From Closterium sp. NIES-65 (lineage: Eukaryota; Streptophyta; Zygnematophyceae; Desmidiales; Closteriaceae), in NCBI GenBank assembly GCA_948144175.1, contig CANXME010002654.1, positions 992,001-1,056,000 on the forward strand: a DNA stretch of 64,000 bases, given 5' to 3'. This document shows, piece after piece, positions 10,354 to 22,378 of the stretch; position 1 is the stretch's first letter, and every line of letters begins with the position of its first letter. Below the pieces are notes generated by a model, which was given only the letters and a program-made list of their open reading frames with translations, was not told where the DNA came from and ran no database searches. Position numbers and translations under genes: made by a program.

Positions 10354-13300
10354 ATGAATACACGCAACACCCTCTCATTCGCGGGCCTAAATGTAAATGG
10401 CCTGGGAGATAACAACAAACGGAAGCGCACGACAGACTGGACGTATAGCACGAAAGCAGCAGACGTAATGATTCTCTCAGATACCAGGATAGCAGAAAAT
10501 AACCTCTACTGGACCACCCTTAACCTCACCGCCTTTGCAGCCTCAACACCGGTCACTCGTGCTGGAGGAGTTGCTGTCCTTAGCCGTAGAACTGACCTTG
10601 CTTTTCACAACCCGCTAGCTCATCCCTCTGGCAGACTAGTTAAGACTGAAATCTGTTGCGCAAGCCTACATCTCACCCTGATAGCGACGTATCTTCCCTC
10701 GGACAAGATAGTTAGACGAGCATTTATTAGGACAGTGCTTGGTCCGACAATTGACATTGTCCCACCGAGCTCCCACCTGCTGGTTATCGGAGACCTTAAC
10801 ATAGTTGAAAACCCAATACTGGACAAGACATCGAAGCAGGGCTCGTCAAGGGAGAATGATCACCTTTATTAACGCTGCAAACCTTTGACATTGCTGATGC
10901 ATTCCGCGCTCTTTACCCATTTAAGCGAGAGTTCACATTTTATGCGCAGGCGCATCATGAAAGCACGTGGATCGATTGTGCGCTGGTCTCTCGCTCCCTG
11001 CTTCCGTGCCTTGTGTCGGCCTCGCATGTCATGCCCGACGAACCCGTTTCCGACCATGGCTTCACCATCCGCATTGCCTTCAAAATCAAATTGCAGCTGC
11101 AGACGGGCCCAGGGCTGTGGCGTCTGCATGCTTCCATGATGCACAGACCAGGAGTTCGAAAGTTGACGGATTGCGCAGGAAGGGGGAAGTTTCGAGGCTC
11201 TTATCTCCCGCCTGAACGCTGGCCTGCGTGCGTACGCGAAGGAAGAGAGCAAGCGGATCAGGGCGACGATTAACCACCTCGATACATCTGTCGCAGCTTT
11301 GAAGCAAGCATTTATGTGTAACCCAAAAGACCAGCAGCTAAGGGAGAGGCTAAGGAAGCAGAAACGGCAGCTTAAGGAATACCATGCTTGCCAAAGGGAG
11401 AGAACTCACATCATGGCTGGGGTGGCGACAGAACTCACCGGCGAAATTCCATCACCACATCTGTCGGCAAGGATTAAGGTGCGGAAGGCTAGCACGCAAA
11501 TAGCGGAGCTAGCAGTTCCAGGCGGGACGACAACTGATCTGAAACAAATCTTGGAGGCAGCGTCAGACTATTACAGGGGTCTCTTTGGAGCAGACAAAAG
11601 GACAGTGGTTGCTGACTGGGTTCCAGCGGCAGGGAAAAGACTGTGGTTCTCGGACGTGGAGGGCCTACAGGAGGACTGGACAGAGGCGGAGGTGAAAGAG
11701 GCCCTTCGGGAGATGGCTGGCAACAAAACACCGGGGAAGGATGGGCTCCCGAAGGAGCTCTTTGAACAACACTAGGACGTGCTAGGGAAGCATCTCATGA
11801 CGCTGGTGGAGAGCTTCACCGCTTCTGCCGTACTCCCGACCAGTGTCAAGGACGCTGTCACAATCCTCCTGCACAAAAAAGGGGCGAAGGGTCAGCTCGA
11901 AAACTACAGGCCGATAACCTTACTCAATGTCAGCTATAAGGTGTTGGCGCGAGTCTTGGCAAGCAGGATCAAGAAAATACTCCATAAAGTTATCTCAAAA
12001 GAGCAATTCGGATTCATACCAGGAAGGTGTGTTTCGGGCGCGGTCGGGTTGGTGGCTGATGTTATCAATGCGGCGAAGAACGGCAACGAGGATTGATTCA
12101 TGCTGCTCGTGGACTTTAAAAAGGCGTTCGATTCCGTATCTAGGGACTTCATCTTCGAAGTTCTGAAAAAGATGGGGTTTCCCGACCGCTTCATCGGCTG
12201 GGTGAAGGGCCTGCATGAGAACACGCGCACAAGTCTGCTTGTCAATGGGTGGCTGGGCGAAGCAGTGGACGTGGTATCTGGTGTCAGGCATGGGTGTCCC
12301 CTTGCACCTTACCTATTTCTCTGTGCAGTGGAGCCGTTGGCGCAAAAAGTGGAAAAGAAGAAGATTGGGATTACTCTCACCAGCTGCGTAGGGCAACGGC
12401 TCTCATACATAGGTTATGTGCGGAGATAACTGCTGCAACGGGAGCTAGGCTACGGGCTAGGCACGGGTGCTCGTGTGATCTCTGCTTTCGTTCCTTAGTC
12501 GTTTGCTTGTCTGTTCTCTGCTTGCACATTCACGGGGAGATTTTGCAAGAGTTTCACTAACAAAGATTGACAACAAAATGGTACAATGAAGGTGGCATGG
12601 CAAGACCACATCAGAGCAAGCATTCAGGTCGGCCGACTGCCAGCGCAGCATGGTTGAGCGCGTTCCAGCACGACTTGGTCGATCGCGCTCCAGCAGTGCA
12701 AAGTTGACGGCGTGCCAACATCGTAGGTTGACGGCGTGTCAGCGTTGCTCCCGCAGAACAGCATCGCACCAGCTTCGCAGGTGCTTGTAGATGATTGGCG
12801 GGCTGAGCCTCGTCACCTGCACAACGCACACATCAAGTCATCCTTGTGCTCACGACTCCACCTGATCCGCCATGTCGACCTTGGAATACCACCACCGATG
12901 TCGGGCTCGCCAACTTCGCCTACGCGACCGTCGCACTCCTCCGCGGAACCTCGTCACTCAGGTAACCTGGTCGACCGGGCAACCACGTCGACCAGCTGCT
13001 CCCGTATGTGTCCGTCGACCTCCCAAGTCGACGGCCACCCCAAGTCGACCTCACCAGGTCGACCACGCCCCTGGTCGACCAGCTCCAGGTCGACCGGCGC
13101 AGTTGTCAGCCGACCACCCGAGTCGGCTACCCGAAGTCGGCATCACCAAGTTGACGCCCTGCCACTCGACGCCCAACTGCTCGGCGTCCTGAGTCGATGT
13201 CGACGTCGGCCCCTCCTTCGTCGACCACCAGGCTAGGTCGACCACCACAAGTCGTCCAACAGGTCTGGTCGACCAACCACCAGGTCGACCAGCAGTATTG

Positions 13301-15404
13301 TCAGCCGACCACCCAAGTCGGCTGCCCCAAGTAGACGTTACCAAGCTGACGTCCTCCGCAGGTCGACTTCCCAGGTCGACCTCCCTGAAGTCAGCGCCAC
13401 CCTGAAGTCAGCGCCCGTGCAGTGGTCCCCATGCAGGTCGACCTCCTTGTCAACCAGCTCGCCCAGTGCTGTAGGTAGGCTGCTCCCCTCACACCCGACC
13501 ACGAAGTCGGCTCCGCCCAAGCGAGGACGGGGCCAACACACAACTCCCGCTGACATTATGCTGATGACACCACCCTCCTGCTGCAAGGTAAACATCAAAT
13601 CGGGAAAGCGGAGGAGATATTAGACGAGTTTGAGAACATCTCCGGGCTGGCAACAAATATAGAAAAGTCGGTTGTGCTCCCGCTGGGTACTAACCTTGGT
13701 AAAACTACATGCGCTCTGATGGCTTCAGATGGGCAGGCGCGGATGAAGCAGAGAAGCTCCTCGGAGTTTGGGTTACACCGAGCGGGAGCTGCGAGCCGAC
13801 GTGGGATAAAGCTCTGGAGAGGATTGTGGGGAAAATGACACTGTGGCAACCGCAGTATCTTCCGATTATGGCAAGAGGGGCAGTGATGGATGGGTACATC
13901 CTCCCGATAGCATGGTCTCAGGCTCAGGTGTACCCGCCACCTGCACGGACATGGGGGGTGATCACAAAGCTCTCTCATATTTTCATGTCGGCAAACAAAG
14001 TTACAACAAACGAGTGCTTTTTTCTGTGGAGTAAAGAGCTACTCTACACGCCGGTGATGGAGGGGGGAGTAGGGGCAAAAGACCCGGAAGCCATGCTCAC
14101 CTGTTTTACGGCCAGACAGATTGGGTCAATTATTTACGGAAACTGATCAGCTCAAATGGAACCTGATGCGCCAGGCAGCAGATTTACCGCTGGGTTTAGA
14201 TACCTTCTTGGCACGTGAGAAGCTTTTGAAAAAATGGGAGGGGAAGAGTCAGCAGTGGAAACTCATGTATGAAAACTTCATGCGCTCCCCGCTGGCGGTG
14301 ACCGGGATTGAACGGAGCAGAGTGGAGGTGGCGCTGGAAAGGATCGTGTTTAACAAACACATTCTTATCGGCGTGAAGAAGACTACGCCAATCGGTGGGC
14401 AGAAGGCGGCTAAACAGCTGCGTGATGTCCGGTTGGGGGATCTGATAAAAAGGGATGAGACAGGGAGAGGCGTGCTGAAGGACCTCACCACTCTGGATAG
14501 GGAGCTATGGGGGAGAGAGACTGCAAAACTAGCGCTCGAGGCATTTGCAGCAGCACCAGAACCATGGAGAGAGGTGCTCCTCTTAGATGAGCCGCCTCAG
14601 GTAGGGTTTGCGGAGGTGTACGAGGCTGGCAGAGGGGGCTCAGTATAACTGCGCGCAAAACTTCTGGTGAACGGGGAAGTTGCGCCGCTGAAAAGTCTCA
14701 GGTCCCGCTGGGGGCATGGTAGCAACGGACAATCCAGGCGACGCAAGTGGGAAAGCAGATGGGGCGGGCGCATAGATTGGAAGCGGGCAGTAAAAACTTG
14801 GGAGTCGCTGGTCACCCCCAGCAGACCAAGAGATGTTCTGCTAAGAATCCACAGTTTAAACTTGCAAGTCGGGGAGAGGCTTACGTTTCTTAGTAACAGG
14901 CCGGTGTGCCCTAACTGCGACACCTTTGAAACCCTGGAGCACTGTTTCTTCGAGTGCCCGAGGATTCAAGTGGTGGTTGCAGCGGTGACGAAAGCTCTGC
15001 GCATGATTAACCCCAATAGGCGGGTGGAATCGCTTGGAGATTGGCTGTTTGGGAAGGCAGGGTCCACGTCAGAGTTTCCGGAGGCAACCCCGACAGCTAT
15101 CGCTCTGCACCAACTGTGGGTGGAGCGGTGTGAATGTGCTTTCCGTGGCTGCAAATTTCGCGCAAGGGAGGTATTGAGGAGGATCAAAACAGCCCTGCGC
15201 ATGCATGTGAATGTGTACGCACGGGCATCTGCGAGGAAGTTACACCAGAAAGGGAAGAAGCAGCAAGCCAGATGGCACGTAATGACAATTCGGGAGCAGC
15301 GTCTTCTGAGCCGTATTCGGGTGGTGGAGGGTAAGAGCAGGCGGTGGTCGAACAGCTTTGCAGCAATTTGGGGCAAGCCACACAAGCCCCGGATCCACGT
15401 GTAA
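10354..15404 (+). pseudogene. LINE ORF2: APE endonuclease / reverse transcriptase, broken
   Basis: ORF2 nicks the target and copies LINE RNA there. The APE endonuclease begins at the ATG (10354) with AGLNVNGLG, then has MILSDTRI, GGVAVLSRR, ATYLPSD and VIGDLN (about 10789-10803). After a frame change near 10870 it ends with the SDHGF element (about 11050). The RT has GKDGLPKELF (about 11740), NYRPITLLNVSYK (about 11900), GFIPGRCV (about 12010), LLVDFKKAFDS (12104-12136) and GVRHGCPLAPYLF (about 12280). The YADD catalytic codons are split by a solo LTR, at 12413-12418 and 13557-13568. A C-terminal CPNC...HCFFECP motif (about 14910-14960) matches the RT-associated zinc-binding domain. Stops: TAG 11773, TGA 12094, TAA 14646; further frameshifts near 13690 and 14121. 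Confidence 0.9.
12419..13555 (+). mobile_element. Solo LTR of the Copia F family inside LINE RT
   Basis: 1137 bases starting TGCGGAGATA and ending CCGCTGACA, flanked by TTATG (12414-12418 and 13556-13560). It is clearly related to the two LTRs of Copia F (45133-46282 and 49591-50740) and shares their many GTCGAC motifs. On the + strand it runs in the same orientation as those copies, so its transcription direction would be minus. No internal region remains. Confidence 0.93.
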
Positions 15405-15502
15405 GGATCGGACTCTTCTGAGGTAGGCCTCTTGCTTCTCACGCACATTTACGACTGTTTATGTGTTGTACACTTTTGTTCTGGTGTATAGCCCATATAA
15501 GC

Positions 15503-15517
15503 AAAAAAAAAAAAAAA

Positions 15518-15552
<35 letters not shown>
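15503..15552 (+). repeat. LINE poly-A tail followed by 35 G
   Basis: Fifteen A (15503-15517) end the LINE, preceded by a short 3' UTR. They are followed directly by 35 G (15518-15552), after which Copia linker sequence resumes. The A tail is expected; the G run is not. Homopolymers this long are also prone to assembly error. Confidence 0.85.
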
Positions 15553-15553
<1 letters not shown>

Positions 15554-16480
15554 GCTGTATGAGGTAGCTGTAGACTCTGGTGCTGCTGGGGGTGGGGCTG
15601 CTAGGGGTGCTGCGTCTGGGGGTGCTGAGCCTGAGTGCACGGAGCCTGGGGGTGCTGAGCCTGGGGTTGCTGAGTCTGAGGGTGCGGAGCCTAGGGGTGC
15701 TGAGCCCAAGTGTGCGGAGCCTGGGTGTGGAGCCTTGGGGTTCTGAGCTTGGGGGTGCTGAGCCTGGAGGTCCTACAGGTGCCTCGTCGTGACGGGAGCC
15801 TCTCTCTCCACCGCAGCTGCGCGAGTGGTTTGCTCGGCGCTGGAGCCTTCGGAGTGGCGCTGCTGGAGCTGGGGGGCCTGCCGCTGGAGGCCCTGGATCT
15901 GGAGACGCTGGAGCTGCTGGTCCCAGCGGTACTCGTACTGGAGGTACTGGAGCTGCTGGAGCTGGAGGTGTTGCAGGCGTTGGAGCTGGAGGCACAGGAG
16001 CTTCTAGTCCTGGAGGTGCTGGAGGTGCTGCTGGTACTGGAGGTACTGGGGGTGCTGGAGGTACTAGTCCTGGAGGTCCCACTGGTGCCTCGCCCCAGCG
16101 GTCTAGCCGGCGGGAGCCTCTCTCACCACAGTAGCTGCGCGAGTGGTACGCTTGGCACACCCGCCTTCGAAGTCACTCTGCTGGAGCTGGAGGCCCTGGC
16201 GCTGGAGGCGCTGGCACTGGAGGCACGGTGCTGCTGGTGCTGGAGATGCTGGTGGTGCTAACACTGCTGGTCCCAGGGGTGTTCATGCTGGTGGCGCTGG
16301 AGCTGCCGGAGCTGGCCCTGCACCTATCTCGTTCAGACAGGTGCTCGCCGAGGCCTCCCTTGTGGCCGCACCTACCCACCGGGTCAGTGCTTTGCTTAGC
16401 TCACTGACACACTTCGTGCGGCCTACGGCGTTGACGGCCCTGCCCCTGACTGGCTTCCCCTTGTTCACTCGTACGGCCCC
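15553..16480 (+). pseudogene. Copia post-integrase linker (3' half of the split element)
   Basis: Degenerate repeats of the type GGAEPGGAES, then two copies of an LSPPQLREWF-type motif (about 15820 and 16120) separated by Gly/Ala-rich sequence. Copia C shows the same order between integrase and RT (- strand, about 35080-34400). The first residues (ELYEVAVDS) match what should follow the break at 1240 in the same protein. It is therefore the continuation of 1-1240, displaced by the LINE. Several frameshifts are present. The right boundary with Copia B (about 16480) is approximate; 16300-16480 could belong to either. Confidence 0.75.
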
Positions 16481-17041
16481 GCTCTGTAGGGGATGTCGGC
16501 TTCTCAGTTGCTTGATCTCTTAGGAACTCCTCATGCTATGTATGCTGTTGTTGATTCTAGTGCTTCTGACTCTGTTTACTCGAGTGTTGTTAGCTTAGGT
16601 GCTAGTGTTGATGAGGTGCCTGTTGCTAGCATAGATACTTGAGTAGACACCAGTCCAGGAGCTGTTCCGGGTGACACTTCGCTTCTTTCACTCTGGACTC
16701 TGGAGCTTCCCACTGTTTCTTCCACAACCACATGACGCTTACTCCGCTCCCTGCCCCGGTCTCTGTGGCACTGGCTGATCCCACTTCGGGACCCGTCACT
16801 GCTCGCTACACTACTACACTTCCGTGCCTGGCTGTTCCGTCCGGCTCTCTGACCGGCTTCCACGTCCCCTTGTTCTCGAGGAGCTTGGTGGGCGTGAGGC
16901 TGCTCGTGAGTCAGCATGTGGGTGTGTGGATTGAGCCTTCTGGCGAGACTGCGGTTTGTGTCGACGGGGACACGTACGTGCCTCTGGCCACCTTTACCGC
17001 TGAGCCGGGCTCTGGTCTCTACACAGTTCACACTGGCCCTC

Positions 17042-17075
<34 letters not shown>

Positions 17076-18760
17076 GCAGCAGTAGCAGCAGCAACAGCCG
17101 CGGTAGCAGCAGCAGCTACTGCCCCAGACCACTGTCACTACCCCTCGTCAGGTCCCCCCATCTCACCAGGTTGCCGCCTCCCCCCATGTAGCTGTGTCTG
17201 GTCAGGTTCCCGTGTCTGGTCCAGTTGCTGTGTCTTGCTCCTACCGGTCACTTGCCCACCCCACCGTTCTGTGGCACCACCGGATGGGGCACCCATCCAT
17301 TCCTCGCCTGTGCGCTATGTCTAGTCAGCGTCTTGTCTTAGGCCCCCCGCAAGTCTTGTCGTCGCTGCCGCCTTTGCTTGCACCACCTTGCGGTCCCTGC
17401 GTCGAGGGTCGGCTGCGCGCCACCCCTCACCCCTCCTCCCTTCGTCCGGCCACCGAGCCCTTTGAGACTCTCCACTTGGACGTCTGGGGCCCCGCCCCTT
17501 GCCCTAGCCCTGAGCGAGAGAGATTCATTTTGGTGGTCGTTGATGACTACTCTCGCTACACCACAGTGTTCTCCCTGGCAAAGAAGTCTGAGGTGACTTC
17601 TATGCTGATCCGGTGGTTACTTGCCATTGCGGACGCTCGTGGTCATCGTGTCAGCTGTCTTCACTCCGACCATGGGGGTGAGTTTTGCTCCGGCATTCTT
17701 GCTGGATTCTGTCGCGAGCAGGGCATCCGTCAGTCCTAGACGCCTCCAGAGTCCCCACAGCAGAATGGGGTTGCTGAGCGCCGCATAGGCTTGGTCATGG
17801 AGATTGCACGCACCTCCATGATCCACGCCCATGCGCCCCATTTTCTGTGGCCCTACGCGGTTCGGTACGCCGCTCACCAGCTGAAACTCTGGCCCCGTCT
17901 CTCGGCCAGAGGTTTCACCAACCAGTCTTTGGACCGGGTCCCCTGGTGCTACGTCGTGTTTTCGTGTCTAAGGCTGCTTGGCGCTTGTTCGCGATACTTC
18001 CGCGGATAAGCTCTCCCCTCGCGCCCTTCCTTGTGTGTTCCTTGGTTTCCCCGAGGACTCCTCTGGCTTCACCTTTTACCACCCTCCCCTTCACAGGTTC
18101 TTTGACTCCCGCGACGTTCCTTTTGTCGAGTTCGTCCCCTACTACACCCGGTACCCCTGTCGAGGTCTTTCGGTTCCTCCACCCCCTCTCTTCCTGACTC
18201 CCGCCCCCCCTCCTGCCCCTCCGGTACAGCCCCCCCCCCCCCACGGTTCAGCCCCGGTAGGTGTGTCACACGCTACCCCCCTCCCCCCTCTCGGTCGCCC
18301 CTCAGGTACCGTCCCCTTCCCCACAGTCCTCCTCCAGCCTACTACAGACCCTGCAGGAGCAGGTGCTCGTGTCGAGGAATTTGGGGGTGCTACTAATGGA
18401 GGTGTTGGAGTTGGAGCTGAGCCCGTGTCTGCAGGAGGTTCTTGTGTTCGGGGAGCTGGTGTTGGTCGAGCTGTCCCTGGGGGTGCTACGACTGGGGGTG
18501 CGGGTGCACCCACTGCGGAACCTGACTGATCGTGTTGCTGCTAGTGGTGCTAGCTCTGGGGGTGGTGCGACTGGTGCTTTGGCGAGCGGTCCTGGGGCTA
18601 CCACCGCCACGGACACTACTCCTCCCCCCCATCCCTACCCGACCCGGCACCAGGCCTGTGTTTGCTGTGCCCGTTAGGAGCAGCTGGAGTTGGAGCGAGA
18701 GGAGCGAGAGTTGGAGCTGGAGCTACAGCGGCTGGAGGAGCAGCAGCGACAGCCGCAGCT

Positions 18761-18817
<57 letters not shown>

Positions 18818-20805
18818 GCGGCAGCTGGAGGAGCAGGCGCAGCAGGAGGAGCCGCAGCAGAAGCTGCAGGAGCAGCCGCCGCATCAAGAGCAACAGCAGC
18901 AGCAGCATCCGCCGCAACAGGAGCAGCAGCAGCAGCAGCCGCCACCTCCACCATTTGTCTCTGGCCTTTGGGCCCTCGGTCTCTCCTCTCCCTCTCCTCC
19001 CTCCTCTCCCTCTCCTTCTGTCTACGGTCCCACGTTTCCTCCTCCTGACTCCTCCCCAGTTGCTTTCACTCCTTCTCCGCCTCTGTTGTCCCCTCATTTT
19101 TCTCACGCTTGGCCTTCTCGTCGCTCTCCTCGTGCTCGTCCGTCGCCCCTTGTGCCCTTCACTGACCTTCGTACTCCCCTGTTTTGTTCTAGTCCGCCTC
19201 ATTCGTCTCAGTCTGTGCTTCCTTCTCTTCCTGAGTTAGCCTTCACTACTTCCCTCTCTACTCCTATCACTGACTACTACCGCACGTACCGACCTGTTCT
19301 CTCTCGTGTTCTTGGCTCTCTTGTTACAGACCCTCGTGCCTCTCTGTCCTCTATCTTCGCTCTGACTGTCGCCGTCACTGAGTTCGCCACTACTCGCCGC
19401 CTTGACTACGCCACTTGTCTCGTGGCTGCTCCTCCTACAAGTCCTTTGGCCGTAGGGGGTGAGTCTGCCCTTGGCTGTGACGCCCTAGAGGACAGGCAGT
19501 TTGAGCTGGAGTTCTTGGTAGTCGCTTCCCTTCATCTCTGTGCCATGCTGCTCGCCCCTAAGGGAAACCCCGTCGCCCTTGACATACCTACCCCTCGCAC
19601 TTATGCTGAGGCAGTGTCAGGGCCTTGGGCCTCTTAGTGGAGAGCTGCCATGGAATCAAAGATGGCCTCCTACAGATCCTTTGGCACCTACGTTGACGAG
19701 GTTCCCCCCCGTCAATGGCATGTCGATCTTCAGGATGAAGCGGCCACCGGGATCTCGTCCGGTCTTCAAGGCGCGCTATGTAGCTAGAGGTTTCAGTCAG
19801 CGTGAGGGAGTTGACTTCTTTCAGACCTTCGCACCTATCCCGAAGATGACCACTCTTTGGGTGTTACCGCACGTAGCAGCACAAAGAGACTACGAGCTAC
19901 ACTCTCTTGACTTTTCCACTGCCTTCCTTTAGGGTAGCCTACACGAGGAGGTCTGGTTGTGTCGTCCCACTGACTTCACTGGCACTTTCCCTCCTGGGAC
20001 CCAGTGGAGGCTGAGGCGACCGGTCTACGGTTTCCGTCAGGCTCCTCGTGAGTGGCACGACACCCTTCGTTCTACCCTGTCTGACCTCGGTTTCCAGCCG
20101 TCTTCTGCTGACCCGTCGCTGTTTGTTCGTCGTGGCTCCACACCGTTCTTTGTACTGGTCTACGTTGACGACCTGGTTTTCGCCACTGTTGACAGGGTTG
20201 TTTTGGCTGACGTAAAGCGCAAACTGCAGAAGAGACACACGTGCACTGACCCTGGTGAGCTGCGCCACTACCTTGGCCTGCAGATCACTACGGGCAGAGC
20301 TGCTCGTACCATTACACTCTCAAAGTCACACATGGTGCAACAGGTCCTTCAACGGTTCGAGCTTCAGCACTCCACAGTACAGCGCACACCTCTTACTGTT
20401 GACCACAGACTCAGTGGACCCTTTCCTGACGAGCCGTTTGAGCCTAGTGGTCTTTACGCAGAGCTCGTGAGCTACCTCGTATACCTGATGACTTGTACTC
20501 GCCTGGACCTCGCCTTCCCTCTCAGCATCCTTGCTCGCTTTGTTGCGCCAGGGAGACACTGTCCTGTTCACAGGACAGCTGCTGTGAGGGTGGCGAAGTA
20601 CCTAGCGACGACATCAGGCGTGGGGCTGGTTCTTGGAGGGAGACATCCTGTCGTGCTTACTGGACACTGTGACTCTTCTTACGCTGACGACGCCGAGACT
20701 CACAGGTCTACTCAGGGGTATTGCTTCAGCCTGGGCTCTATAGCTGTTTCGTGGAGGTCCACGCGTTCCTCCTCTGTCTCGACCTCTACCGCTGAGGCTG
20801 AGATC

Positions 20806-20935
20806 TGTCAGAATATTATTCTTATGTTCTAGCCTGTAGTGGGGTGCTCTATAGCGAGTACAACCCTTCTAGGGTTTGCTATTTGTATCCCCATTACTGC
20901 TAGTTCATTCCTCTTTCTTCTTCTAACTTTTGACA
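20806..20935 (+). repeat. TRIM2 5' LTR
   Basis: 130 bases, TGTCAGAATATT...CTTTTGACA, identical by eye to 22249-22378. It carries the lineage core GTAGTGGGGT and GAGTACAACCC also seen in TRIM1, and in altered form in Copia B, C and D. Confidence 0.93.
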
Positions 20936-20955
20936 TGCTATCAGAGCAGGTCGAT
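20936..20955 (+). other. TRIM2 primer binding site
   Basis: TGCTATCAGAGCAGGTC immediately follows the LTR. It differs at one base from TGGTATCAGAGC, so priming by initiator tRNA-Met is inferred. Confidence 0.8.
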
Positions 20956-21529
20956 CCCCTTGGATCGATCCTGTGGGTGGGTTACCACCTCGCTTCCGCT
21001 GCTACTTTTTCCTCCCGCCGTGCGCCCCGAGGCGCGCGGCGGTTTTCTGCCCGCCGTGCGCCCCGAGGCGCGCGGCGGTTCTTTGCCCGCTGTGCGCCCC
21101 GAGGCGCGCGGCGGGCTTCTGCCCTACGTCACGGCCCCGCCCTGCGTCGCGGCCCAGCCCCTCGAAGCGGCCCCGACCGTCGCGGCCCCGCCCCTCGACG
21201 CGGCCCCGCCCTACGTCGCGGCCCCGCCCTGCGTCGCGGCCCCGCCCCTCGAAGCGGCCCCGCCCTATGTCACGGCCCCGCCCCGACCGTCGCGGCCCCG
21301 CCCCTCGACGCGGCCCCGCCCTACGTCGCGGCCCCGCCCTGCGTCGCGGCCCCGCCCCTCGAAGCGGCCCCGCCCTACGTCGCGGCCCCGCCCCTCGTCG
21401 CGGCCCCCGCCCCGACCGTCGCGGTCCCGCCCCTTGTCGCGGCCCCGCCCTCCAACCAGGCCCGTGGTGGGCCCCTTTCACCACACCGCCCCCCCCCCCC
21501 CCCCCCCCCCCCCCTTCCCCCTGCCATTT

Positions 21530-21613
21530 CCCGTCGTCCGTCGAGGCGACCTGAGGGGGCCAGCTTTCGGGGGCCGCAAGCGGCCCCCTCAGGTCGCCTC
21601 GACGGACGACGGG
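21530..21613. repeat. Perfect 32-bp inverted repeat with 20-base loop
   Basis: The arms 21530-21561 and 21582-21613 are exact reverse complements. The loop (21562-21581) can extend the stem by four more pairs (GCTT/AAGC). In RNA this would be a very stable hairpin. It lies in the GC-rich interior of TRIM2. Confidence 0.92.
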
Positions 21614-22248
21614 AGGGGCGAGCTGTGGGGTGGCGGGTATGGGGGTGGCCGGTGTGCCTTCCTCCCTTGCTCCTCCTCCTCCTTCGTCTCCCACTGCTGC
21701 AGCTGTCGCTGAGGGGGGTGGTTGTGTGGGAGACTGGGGTTTAGGGTTTAAGGGGGGGTGCGTGGGAGTAGAGCTAGCGGTGTAGCAGTGGGTGTGTATC
21801 AGGGGGGTGGGACTGTTTGCGGGAGGTTGAGCGGAGGCTGCCGGCTTGTCGTCCGCAGCACCTGTAGTCCGGGGCGCTGTCCCGGTAGCCCAGTCGTAGC
21901 CAGCTGTGCCAGCCGCCCGTGGGTCCGTTGCCCGTCCGCCGCTATTTGAGCCGCGGGGCCTGTTACTCCTGTAGTCCGGGCGCTGTCCGGTAGCCGCTGT
22001 GCCAGTCTGCCTCCTGTTGCCCGTGTGTCTGCAGCTTCAGCCATCGCCTCCTGTCTCCTCTCCCCTCACTCTCCCTCCTCCTCCTCACTTGCCCGTTGTG
22101 ACTACCACTAGCTTTGCTTATAATTGTGAACTCTAAACTATTTCTTCTTGAACTTGTGCTCAGAATGTGTGGTGACATTGTGATCCACCCTGAGCTTGTT
22201 TTGCTTTGCCTGCTCTGCTGATTACACCCCACTTTGGCTATGGGGGTG

Positions 22249-22378
22249 TGTCAGAATATTATTCTTATGTTCTAGCCTGTAGTGGGGTGCTCTATAGCGA
22301 GTACAACCCTTCTAGGGTTTGCTATTTGTATCCCCATTACTGCTAGTTCATTCCTCTTTCTTCTTCTAACTTTTGACA
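22249..22378 (+). repeat. TRIM2 3' LTR
   Basis: Identical to the 5' LTR. It is preceded by the purine tract of TATGGGGGTG form and followed by AGATC, after which the Copia B RNase H frame resumes. Confidence 0.93.

Larger units (their letters stand above)
1241..15517 (+). mobile_element. L1-like LINE, full span including three later insertions
   Basis: Non-LTR retrotransposon with a non-coding 5' part (1241-1717, 7938-7977 and 8869-8922), ORF1 (8923-9878), an ORF2 with APE endonuclease, reverse transcriptase and a C-terminal Cys/His motif (10354-15404), a short 3' UTR and a 15-A tail (15503-15517). Removing Copia A and two solo LTRs leaves about 6 kb, normal for a plant L1. It sits inside a Copia linker, and host sequence resumes at 15553. 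No clear target duplication is visible. About 10 bases of the Copia target appear lost, and 35 G residues lie between the A tail and the host. Frameshifts and stops make it inactive. Confidence 0.82.
20806..22378 (+). mobile_element. TRIM2: non-autonomous short-LTR element
   Basis: 1573 bases with identical 130-base LTRs (20806-20935 and 22249-22378), flanked by AGATC (20801-20805 and 22379-22383). A primer site TGCTATCAGAGC follows the 5' LTR (one mismatch to the initiator-Met site). A purine tract TATGGGGGTG precedes the 3' LTR. The interior is GC-rich and has no gag-pol. It holds arrays of CGGCCCCGCC-type repeats (about 21010-21450) with long arginine/proline frames that are by-products of the repeat, a C-run (21488-21514), a perfect 32-bp inverted repeat (21530-21613), and a 3' UTR block shared with Copia B and C. 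Identical LTRs mean recent insertion, so some element nearby in time supplied enzymes. Confidence 0.93.

Noticed and set aside
15459-16160. Minus-strand 233-codon Pro/Ala frame
   Set aside because: It is the antisense of the Gly/Ala/Glu-rich Copia linker and includes the G-run.
18690-19637. Separate Gln-rich host protein
   Set aside because: It lies between integrase and RT of Copia B and flows into conserved pre-RT sequence (IPTPRTYAEAVSGPW), so it is the Copia linker.
21002-21744. Long open frames on both strands (up to 301 codons) in TRIM2
   Set aside because: They are open because of the GC-rich repeat. The protein is a low-complexity Arg/Pro or Ala/Pro string in several frames at once, with no domain.
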